Positions 6,809 through 12,725 of a stretch of 20,707 nucleotides of DNA are shown piece after piece (positions within the stretch are counted from its first letter, which is position 1; every line of letters begins with the position of its first letter). The stretch comes from F23-B02 sp946405205 (GTDB lineage Bacteria > Bacillota > Clostridia > Oscillospirales > Oscillospiraceae): positions 1 through 20,707 of the forward strand of contig CAMJGL010000028.1 in the NCBI GenBank assembly GCA_946405205.1, read 5' to 3'. A program made the position numbers and the translations under genes. Below the pieces are notes generated by a model. The model had not been told where the DNA came from, did not search any database, and saw only the letters and a program-made list of their open reading frames with translations.

Positions 6809-8662
6809 ATGACAAAGATAAACATACTGCCGCCGCTGGTGGCGGACATGATAGCCGCGGGCGAGGTGGTCGAGAGGCCGGCGTCCGTTATAAAGGAGCT
6901 CGTGGAAAACGCGCTTGACGCGGGCGCGGGGAAGATAAGCGTCGAATTTAAAAACGGCGGCGCGACCTTCATCCGCGTCACCGACGACGGCTGCGGCATG
7001 AGCCCCGAGGACGCGGGCGTAGCCTTCCTGCGCCACGCGACGAGCAAGCTGCGCGACGAAAAGGGCCTTGAGGCCATAGGCACGATGGGCTTTCGCGGCG
7101 AGGCTCTCGCGGCGATATCCGCCGTGAGCCGCGTCGAGCTCGTCACCCGCGAAAAGGGCGCGGCAGAGGGCGTCGCCGTGACGGTGCAGGCCGGTGACAT
7201 CATCGACATGGTGCCCTGCGGCTGCCCCGAGGGCACGAGCATCACCGTGCGCGATATTTTCTTCAACACCCCCGCAAGGCTGAAATTTTTAAAAAGTGAC
7301 CGTGCGGAGGCCTCCGCCTGCGCCGCCGCCGCGCTGCACTGCGCGCTGGGCAGACCCGAGGTCTCTCTGCGCCTTCGCCGCGACGGCGAGGAGCTTTTCT
7401 TCACCCCCGGCGACGGCAGAGCCGAGTCGGCGGTGTATTCCCTGCTGGGCAGGGAGCTTGCCTCAGCCATGCTGCCCTGCCGCGCCGAGAACGAAGGCAT
7501 GACCGTCGAGGGCTTCGTGTCCTCCCCCGCGGCGGGGCGCGGCAACCGCAGCAGCCAGCATTTTTACTGCAACGGCAGATACATAAAGTCCGCGCTCCTG
7601 CAGGCGGCGGTCGAGCAGGCGTATAAAAACACGCTGCTCACCGGACGCTTCCCCTCCTGCGTTCTCTACATCAGCCTGAGCTGCGGCGCGGTGGACGTGA
7701 ACGTGCATCCTGCCAAGACCGAGGTCAAGTTCTCGGACGAGAAGAAGCTGTTCGACCTCGTGTATCAGGCCGTGCGCGCAACACTTGAGCAGGAGAGCGG
7801 GCCGCTTGAGATAAAGCTCTCGGAGAGCACGCGCCGCCTTGCCGCGGCACCCAAGCCGGACTTTTTCAAGACCGTGAGCGCCGCCGATTACCGCAAGACC
7901 GCGCCGAAGGCCGAGCGCCGTGAGACCGAAAGGCCGGTGTTCAGATCTGCTCCGACACATTCCGCGCACAGTCCGTCGAGGGAGGTCTTTCCCGCCCGAA
8001 GCATGCCGCAAGCAGTCGAAAATACGCCCCCGAAAACCCCCTCATACACAGGAAAAAGTGTTGAAAATTCAGTTGAAAATGTTGAAAGCATCACGAAAAA
8101 CGCCTGCCGCGTGATAGGCGAGGCACTCGGCACCTACATCCTTGCCGAGCAGGACGGGGAGCTGCTTCTTATCGACAAGCATGCCGCACACGAGCGCATG
8201 ATCTTCGACCGCCTCAAGGCTCAGGGACGGGAGATCATGAGCCAGACCCTGCTGAGCCCCGTCATCATAAAGCCCACGGCGGCAGACGCGGAGCTCATCG
8301 AGAAAAACGCGGAGCTTTTATCCTCGCTCGGCTTTGAGATAGAGCCCTTCGGCGCGAGCGAGCTTGCCATACGCGCCCTGCCGGACGACATCGACCCCGG
8401 CGAGGCCGAAAGCGCCGTTGAGGAGCTTTGCGAAAAGCTCAGGCGCGGCGGCGTGAGCGCGCAGGACGCACGCGATGAGCTGCTGCACACCGTCGCCTGC
8501 AAGGCGGCGATAAAGGCAGGCCGCCGCCACGACATATCGGAGCTTGAGCGCATCGCCGCGGCGGTCGCGGCGGGTGAGGTCAGATACTGCCCCCACGGCA
8601 GGCCGGTATCGGCAAGGCTCACAAAAAAAGAGCTGGACAAATTCTTCAGCCGCATCGTTTGA
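6809..8662 (+). CDS. mutL: DNA mismatch repair endonuclease MutL
   Basis: A 617-residue MutL. The N-terminal GHKL ATPase motifs are intact: LVENALDAGA (31-40), DDGCGM (59-64) and GFRGEAL (94-100). A low-complexity linker (about 330-440) joins the C-terminal dimerisation domain. This domain has endonuclease-type metal motifs: DKHAAHER (456-463, where many homologues have DQHA or DMHA), an ACKAAIKAG segment, and CPHGRP (594-599). It should therefore nick DNA itself, as in bacteria lacking MutH. The ATG at 6809 has an AAGGAGA site 10 bases upstream. It partners with MutS, encoded divergently. miaA begins 11 bases after the stop. Confidence 0.97.
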   Translation: MTKINILPPLVADMIAAGEVVERPASVIKELVENALDAGAGKISVEFKNGGATFIRVTDDGCGMSPEDAGVAFLRHATSKLRDEKGLEAIGTMGFRGEALAAISAVSRVELVTREKGAAEGVAVTVQAGDIIDMVPCGCPEGTSITVRDIFFNTPARLKFLKSDRAEASACAAAALHCALGRPEVSLRLRRDGEELFFTPGDGRAESAVYSLLGRELASAMLPCRAENEGMTVEGFVSSPAAGRGNRSSQHFYCNGRYIKSALLQAAVEQAYKNTLLTGRFPSCVLYISLSCGAVDVNVHPAKTEVKFSDEKKLFDLVYQAVRATLEQESGPLEIKLSESTRRLAAAPKPDFFKTVSAADYRKTAPKAERRETERPVFRSAPTHSAHSPSREVFPARSMPQAVENTPPKTPSYTGKSVENSVENVESITKNACRVIGEALGTYILAEQDGELLLIDKHAAHERMIFDRLKAQGREIMSQTLLSPVIIKPTAADAELIEKNAELLSSLGFEIEPFGASELAIRALPDDIDPGEAESAVEELCEKLRRGGVSAQDARDELLHTVACKAAIKAGRRHDISELERIAAAVAAGEVRYCPHGRPVSARLTKKELDKFFSRIV

Positions 8663-8668
8663 AAGGAG
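8662..8668 (+). promoter_or_regulatory. Ribosome-binding site that fixes the miaA start
   Basis: AAAGGAG overlaps the end of the mutL stop codon and lies 5 bases before the ATG at 8674. This favours that ATG over the in-frame TTG at 8659, which overlaps the mutL stop and has no site of its own. Confidence 0.75.
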
Positions 8669-8673
8669 CGCCC

Positions 8674-9615
8674 ATGCCCCCGAAAATCGTTGTTGTAACA
8701 GGCCCGACGGCAACGGGCAAAACGCGGCTCGCGGTTGCGCTGGCAAAGGACTTTGACGGCGAGATCGTCTCCGCCGACTCCATGCAGGTCTACCGCCGCA
8801 TGGATATAGGCACAGCGAAGGTCACTCCCGCCGAGGCGCAGGGCGTGCCGCACCGCATGATAGACGTCGCGGAGCCTTACGAGAGCTATTCCGTCGCCCG
8901 CTATGTGCGTGAGGCCTCGGCCTGCGTTGACGATATCCTCGCACGCGGTAAGCTGCCCATCCTCGCCGGCGGCACCAATCTGTACATCGACTCTCTCGTA
9001 TCCGGCAGGGATTTTGCCGAAAACGAGGGCGACAACGCGCTGAGGGAGCGCCTCGGCGCGGAATATGACGAAATTGGCGGCGAGGCGATGCTCGAAAGGC
9101 TTCGCGGCTTCGACCCCGAGCGGGCGGCAAAGCTCCATCCTGCCGACCGGCGGCGCATCATCCGCGCCATCGAGGTGTATATGCTCAGCGGCAGGACCAT
9201 CACGCAGCACGACCTTGAGACGAAGGCCGTCCCGCCGCGCTATGACGCGCTGCGCATAGCCCTCGACTTTGAGGACAGGGCGCAGCTTTACGGGCGCATC
9301 GACCGCCGCGTTGACGGGATGGTCGCGCAGGGGCTTTTCGAGGAGGTCGAGTCGCTTCTTAACGAGGGATTATCCCCCGACGCCACCTCCATGCAGGCCA
9401 TCGGCTACAAGGAGCCGGCCGCCTTCCTGCGCGGCGAGATAACAAGGGAGGAGGCCATAGAGCTCATAAAGCGCGAATCGCGCCGCTACGCCAAGCGGCA
9501 GCTCACATGGCTGAGGCGGGATGAGAGCCTTTTCCGCATCCGCTGGGGCGACCCGCCCGATTTTAATGAAGCCCGACGGCTTTCGACCGAATACTTGCAC
9601 TCACGTGGTTTATGA
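8674..9615 (+). CDS. miaA: tRNA dimethylallyltransferase MiaA
   Basis: A 313-residue enzyme that transfers the dimethylallyl group from DMAPP to A37 of tRNAs reading UNN codons, giving i6A37, the substrate of MiaB. The P-loop GPTATGKT is at residues 10-17, then DSMQVY with the catalytic-base Asp35, DIGTAKV, VPHRMIDV, and GGTNLYI (99-105). The C-terminal end has the tRNA-binding RRYAKRQLTWLRR stretch. Length is normal. The start at 8674 is set by the AAAGGAG site. mutL-miaA-hfq is a common bacterial order. It ends 47 bases before hfq. Confidence 0.97.
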   Translation: MPPKIVVVTGPTATGKTRLAVALAKDFDGEIVSADSMQVYRRMDIGTAKVTPAEAQGVPHRMIDVAEPYESYSVARYVREASACVDDILARGKLPILAGGTNLYIDSLVSGRDFAENEGDNALRERLGAEYDEIGGEAMLERLRGFDPERAAKLHPADRRRIIRAIEVYMLSGRTITQHDLETKAVPPRYDALRIALDFEDRAQLYGRIDRRVDGMVAQGLFEEVESLLNEGLSPDATSMQAIGYKEPAAFLRGEITREEAIELIKRESRRYAKRQLTWLRRDESLFRIRWGDPPDFNEARRLSTEYLHSRGL

Positions 9616-9617
9616 TG

Positions 9618-9640
9618 TTTTCGTACCAAGGGTACGAAAA
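9618..9640 (+). repeat. Perfect 10-bp inverted repeat upstream of hfq
   Basis: TTTTCGTACC (9618-9627), then AAG, then GGTACGAAAA (9631-9640). It fills the gap between the miaA stop and the hfq ribosome-binding site (9650-9654). As RNA it would make a hairpin with a 3-base loop. There is no following U-run, so it is not a normal terminator. As DNA, the symmetry would suit a dimeric repressor. I cannot name the regulator. Confidence 0.8.
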
Positions 9641-9662
9641 TACATACACAGGAGCTGCAATC

Positions 9663-9890
9663 ATGCAAAAGACACAGAATTTACAGGACGCATTTCTCAA
9701 TCAGGTACGCCGCGACAAGACAAACCTCACGGTTTTCCTCATGAACGGCTTTCAGATGCACGGCATCATACGCGGCTACGACGGCTTCACCGTCGTGCTC
9801 GATTCCGACGGCAGGCAGCAGCTTATTTATAAGCATGCCATCTCCACCATCATCCCGCCCAGACCCGTGGAGCTCGGCTCGGACGACTGA
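9663..9890 (+). CDS. hfq: RNA chaperone Hfq
   Basis: A 75-residue Sm-like protein starting MQKTQNLQDAFLNQVRRDK. It forms a hexamer that binds U-rich and A-rich RNA and assists sRNA-mRNA pairing. Gln8, Asp9, Phe11 and Leu12 match the proximal-face signature. The Sm2 motif YKHAISTIIP includes Lys57-His58. The C-tail is very short (PPRPVELGSDD). The start at 9663 has AGGAG 8 bases upstream; the in-frame ATG at 9612 overlaps the miaA stop and the inverted repeat and has no such site. The next gene starts on the stop codon (TGATG). Confidence 0.97.
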   Translation: MQKTQNLQDAFLNQVRRDKTNLTVFLMNGFQMHGIIRGYDGFTVVLDSDGRQQLIYKHAISTIIPPRPVELGSDD

Positions 9891-10744
9891 TGCGCGGGGG
9901 AGGCTACCTTCGCTTTGCCGCGGCGGCGCTTTTTCTCGCGCTGGCGGCATACCTCGGGGCGGGCTTCCTGCGGGAGAGCGAGGCTCCGGAAACGCTCAGG
10001 GCAGAGCGCGTCACCGAAAGCCGCTCGCTCTGCCTTGAGGGTACCGTCATACGCGATGAGCGCTATGTCACCTGCTCGGACGGGGAGGCCTATCTCCCCG
10101 CCCGCACGGGCGAGCGCGTCCGCGGCGGCGAGATCGTCGCCGTCAGGCAGGAGGCGCTGGAGGACTATTTGAGCTGCCTTGACGCGAAAAACGGCGCCCA
10201 GCCGGAAAAAGGGGAGCTGCGCGGGCTCATCTACGCGCCCTGCGCGGGCTTTTTCAGCAACTATCTGGACGGCTTTGAGGAGCTGAGCCTTGAAAATTTC
10301 GACGATTTCACCCCCTCGGTGCCGGAAAACGCCGTGGGCAAGATCGTGCAGGGCGGCTGGTTTTTCGTCGCCGAGACAAAGGAGGCGGAGCTGCTCCGGC
10401 CCGGGCAGCGCGTCACGCTCACGCTGCTTGACAGCTACGGCGCGCAGGTGCTCTCAAACCGGGACGGCAGGCTCGTCATCCGCTGCCGCGAGGGGCTTTC
10501 GGACATTCTCAACGCCCGACGGCTGACGCTCACCGTGACGCTCTTGGAAAGCAGCGGCATAAAGGTCCCGCTGAGCGCTGTGCGGCATGAGGAAAGCGAA
10601 GCCTATGTGTATGTCCTCAGAGCGGGGCTTGAGGAAAAATGCCCCGTCGAGATCATTTTTCAGAACGAAGACTACTGCCTTGTGCGGGAGGATAAGCTCC
10701 GCGAGGGCATGGCTATAATATTGCAGACAGACAAAGAAATATAA
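9890..10744 (+). CDS. HlyD-like membrane-anchored protein
   Basis: A 284-residue protein with one N-terminal membrane segment (about residues 7-27) and an otherwise extracytoplasmic body. Beta-rich stretches such as LRGLIYAPCAGFFSNYLDG and LRPGQRVTLTLL, and a C-terminal SGIKVPLSAV followed by AYVYVL, resemble HlyD/efflux-adaptor barrel and membrane-proximal domains. There is no neighbouring ABC or RND pump and no clear coiled-coil hairpin. It therefore may not be a classical adaptor and may serve the cell envelope or division, given sepF and divIVA nearby. The start overlaps the hfq stop (TGATG at 9888-9892). Function is unknown; the family call is from general pattern, not a search. Confidence 0.7.
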   Translation: MRGGGYLRFAAAALFLALAAYLGAGFLRESEAPETLRAERVTESRSLCLEGTVIRDERYVTCSDGEAYLPARTGERVRGGEIVAVRQEALEDYLSCLDAKNGAQPEKGELRGLIYAPCAGFFSNYLDGFEELSLENFDDFTPSVPENAVGKIVQGGWFFVAETKEAELLRPGQRVTLTLLDSYGAQVLSNRDGRLVIRCREGLSDILNARRLTLTVTLLESSGIKVPLSAVRHEESEAYVYVLRAGLEEKCPVEIIFQNEDYCLVREDKLREGMAIILQTDKEI

Positions 10745-10761
10745 ATACAGGGTGATAACAT

Positions 10762-11463
10762 ATGAGCATTGCCGAAAACGTTAAGCAGGTAAAGGAAAAC
10801 ATGGCCGCGGCGGCAAGGCGCTGCGGGAGGGAGCCCGACGGCATCCTCCTTTGCGCGGCGACAAAGATGAACGACGCCTCCAGAGTGCGCGAGGCAATAG
10901 CCGCAGGCGTTGACGTCTGCGGCGAAAACCGCGTTCAGGAGCTGACGGAAAAGCTCGAACAGGGAGCCTACTCCGGCTGCCCCCTGCACTTCATAGGGCA
11001 TCTCCAGAAAAACAAGGTTAAGTACATCGTGGGCAAGGTCTCGCTCATCCACTCGGCCGACAGTCTTGAGCTCATCGGCGTCATAGATAAGCGCGCCGCC
11101 GCGCTGGGCCTCACGCAGGATATCCTGCTTGAGGTGAACATCGGCGGGGAGACGGCGAAGTCCGGCTTCGCGCCCGAAGAACTCGGGGAAGTTCTGCCTC
11201 GGATGGCAGATTTTCGGGCGGTCAGAGTGCGCGGACTCATGGCAATACCCCCAATTTGTGAAAATATGGAGGAAAACAGGCCATATTTTCGCACAATGAA
11301 GCAGCTTTTTGTTGACATCGGGGCAAAAAAATACGATAATGTCACCATGGACTTTTTGTCGATGGGCATGAGCGCCGATTACGAGGCCGCCATCGAAGAG
11401 GGCGCGAACATAGTCCGCGTAGGCACCGGGATCTTCGGAGCCCGCGATTACGGCGCAAAATAA
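10762..11463 (+). CDS. yggS: YggS/YlmE family PLP-binding protein
   Basis: A 233-residue homologue of PLPBP, a single-domain TIM-barrel protein that binds pyridoxal phosphate and helps keep PLP and amino-acid pools balanced without known enzyme activity. The PLP lysine is Lys35 in CAATKMND. Other family marks are GENRVQEL, HFIGHLQKNKVKY, SLIHSADSL, LEVNIGGETAKSGF, and LSMGMSADYEAAI, then VRVGTGIFGAR at the end. Its place before sepF matches B. subtilis ylmE-ylmF. An AGGGTGA site precedes the ATG. 17 bases separate it from the HlyD-like gene. Confidence 0.95.
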   Translation: MSIAENVKQVKENMAAAARRCGREPDGILLCAATKMNDASRVREAIAAGVDVCGENRVQELTEKLEQGAYSGCPLHFIGHLQKNKVKYIVGKVSLIHSADSLELIGVIDKRAAALGLTQDILLEVNIGGETAKSGFAPEELGEVLPRMADFRAVRVRGLMAIPPICENMEENRPYFRTMKQLFVDIGAKKYDNVTMDFLSMGMSADYEAAIEEGANIVRVGTGIFGARDYGAK

Positions 11464-11480
11464 CGTAAGGAGGATACATT

Positions 11481-11957
11481 ATGGCATGGTTCGACAATAT
11501 TAAAAACGCAATGCATCCCTACGATGATGATTATATAGAAAACGAAGAAAGAGCAGCCGAGGACGAGCTCGCCGCCGAGGAAGAGACCGCGGCAGACGAG
11601 AGCTTTGAGGAAAGGCAGCCCCGCCCCGTGTTCTCCCGCAGGGAGAGCAAGGCCCCCGCGCCGCCTCCCGCTCCCGAGAAGAGCAAGATGAAGCTGCATC
11701 TCGTCAACCCCTCCGAATTCGGCGAGGCAGCCGAGATAGCCGACAGCTTAAAGTCCCGCCAGGCGGTGCTCATGAACCTCGAGATGGCCGACGATGTGAC
11801 CGCCCGCCGCATGATAGACTTTCTGTCCGGCGTCGCCTACGCTCTGGGCGGCAAGATAATGCGCGTTTCCGGACAGGCGTATATCGTCACGCCCACCAAC
11901 GTCGATCTCGTGGGCGACGCAGTTTCCGATTTTGAAAGCGCCGGCCTGTATTTCTGA
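11481..11957 (+). CDS. sepF: Cell division protein SepF
   Basis: A 158-residue SepF, an FtsZ-binding protein that forms rings and tethers the Z-ring to the membrane. The N-terminal MAWFDNIKNAM is the expected amphipathic membrane anchor. An acidic, Pro-rich linker (about 14-68) leads to the SepF domain (70-145) with the MKLHLVNPSEF start, AVLMNLEMADD, RMIDFLSGVAYALGG and IVTPTNVDL. A strong AAGGAGG lies 7 bases before the ATG. It is 17 bases after yggS and 54 bases before divIVA, within the division gene block. Confidence 0.95.
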   Translation: MAWFDNIKNAMHPYDDDYIENEERAAEDELAAEEETAADESFEERQPRPVFSRRESKAPAPPPAPEKSKMKLHLVNPSEFGEAAEIADSLKSRQAVLMNLEMADDVTARRMIDFLSGVAYALGGKIMRVSGQAYIVTPTNVDLVGDAVSDFESAGLYF

Positions 11958-11995
11958 CGGCGCGGCAGACATAAACAATCAATCAGCAACTACTG

Positions 11996-12003
11996 AAAGG
12001 TGG
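11996..12003 (+). promoter_or_regulatory. Ribosome-binding site that fixes the divIVA start
   Basis: AAAGGTGG lies 8 bases before the ATG at 12012. The in-frame GTG at 12000 is inside this site, so it is not the start. Confidence 0.7.
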
Positions 12004-12011
12004 ATTTAGAT

Positions 12012-12596
12012 ATGACTACTCCTCAGGAAATCCGTGAAAAGAGCTTTGACAAAGCCAGAAGTATGTTCGGCGGCTACGATATGGGCGTTATCGACGACTA
12101 TCTCGAAGAGCTGGCAGACGATTTTGAAGCTCTTCAGAAGGAGAACTCCGTCCTCAAGGGCAAGATGAAGGTCCTTGTCGACAAGATCGAAGAGTACCGC
12201 GCCAACGAAAGCGCGCTGAACGCTGCCATCCTCTCGGCGCAGAAGCTCAGCGTCCAGATCGAGAACGACGCACGCGCCCGCAGCCAGGCCATCGTCTCCG
12301 AGGCCGAGGCCAAGGCCGCTTCCATCCTCGGCGGAATCGACGACCGGATCGCGCAGGAGGAGTCGCGCCTTCAGGCCGCGAAGCTCAGCACCGCGAAGTT
12401 CTTCGAGACCGTCCGTGAGATGTGCCAGAAGCAGCTGGACACCCTTGATACCATCAGCGCCGCCTCCCGCCTGAGCGCCGAAAATGACGCCGAGGCCATA
12501 CGAATACCTGCCGAGCCCGCCGCTCCCGCTTCCAAACCCGCTTCCGTGGACGCAGGCAACACTCAGGTATTCAGCTTTGTAAAGGACGAGCTCTGA
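12012..12596 (+). CDS. divIVA: Cell division/polarity protein DivIVA
   Basis: A 194-residue DivIVA-type protein that senses curved membrane at septa and poles and recruits partners. The N-terminal lipid-binding domain shows MTTPQEIREKSFDKARSMFG, then GYDMGVIDDYLEEL (21-34), the family's GYD-x-x-x-VDxFL pattern. Long coiled coils follow (about 28-65 and 70-150). The tail is Ala/Pro-rich and ends in FSFVKDEL. The start is set by AAAGGTGG. It closes the sepF-divIVA block and is followed at once by a terminator. Confidence 0.93.
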   Translation: MTTPQEIREKSFDKARSMFGGYDMGVIDDYLEELADDFEALQKENSVLKGKMKVLVDKIEEYRANESALNAAILSAQKLSVQIENDARARSQAIVSEAEAKAASILGGIDDRIAQEESRLQAAKLSTAKFFETVREMCQKQLDTLDTISAASRLSAENDAEAIRIPAEPAAPASKPASVDAGNTQVFSFVKDEL

Positions 12597-12602
12597 GTTT
12601 TT

Positions 12603-12626
12603 GCCGAAACGATGGTTTCGGCTTTT
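12603..12626 (+). terminator. Terminator after divIVA
   Basis: GCCGAAAC (12603-12610), loop GATG, GTTTCGGC (12615-12622), then TTTT. A perfect 8-bp stem starts 6 bases after the divIVA stop, with a short T-run typical of an intrinsic terminator. Confidence 0.8.
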
Positions 12627-12639
12627 GCTGCGTGATAAC

Positions 12640-12688
12640 AGAAGGCGTGCGTATGGAGAAAACCGTCAGCGCGCCTTCTTGATTTTTT
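12640..12688 (+). terminator. Second terminator or attenuator before ileS
   Basis: AGAAGGCGTGC (12640-12650) pairs with GCGCGCCTTCT (12669-12679) over 11 bp with one G-U pair; the loop is 18 bases. TGA and six Ts follow (12683-12688). It may back up the divIVA terminator or act as an attenuator in the ileS leader. No T-box sequence is present around it. Confidence 0.65.
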
Positions 12689-12725
12689 ATAAAATATAAA
12701 CATTGAGATAGAGGAGAAATATAAC

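Noticed and set aside
8221..9210. 329-residue open frame on the minus strand opposite mutL and miaA
   Set aside because: It crosses two confident genes on the other strand, has low-complexity Ser/Ala composition and no known motif.
9612..9662. Upstream ATG for hfq at 9612
   Set aside because: It overlaps the miaA stop and the inverted repeat, lacks a ribosome-binding site, and would add residues not found in Hfq.
12597..12725. T-box riboswitch for ileS
   Set aside because: The gap is too short and no T-box consensus or specifier loop can be seen.
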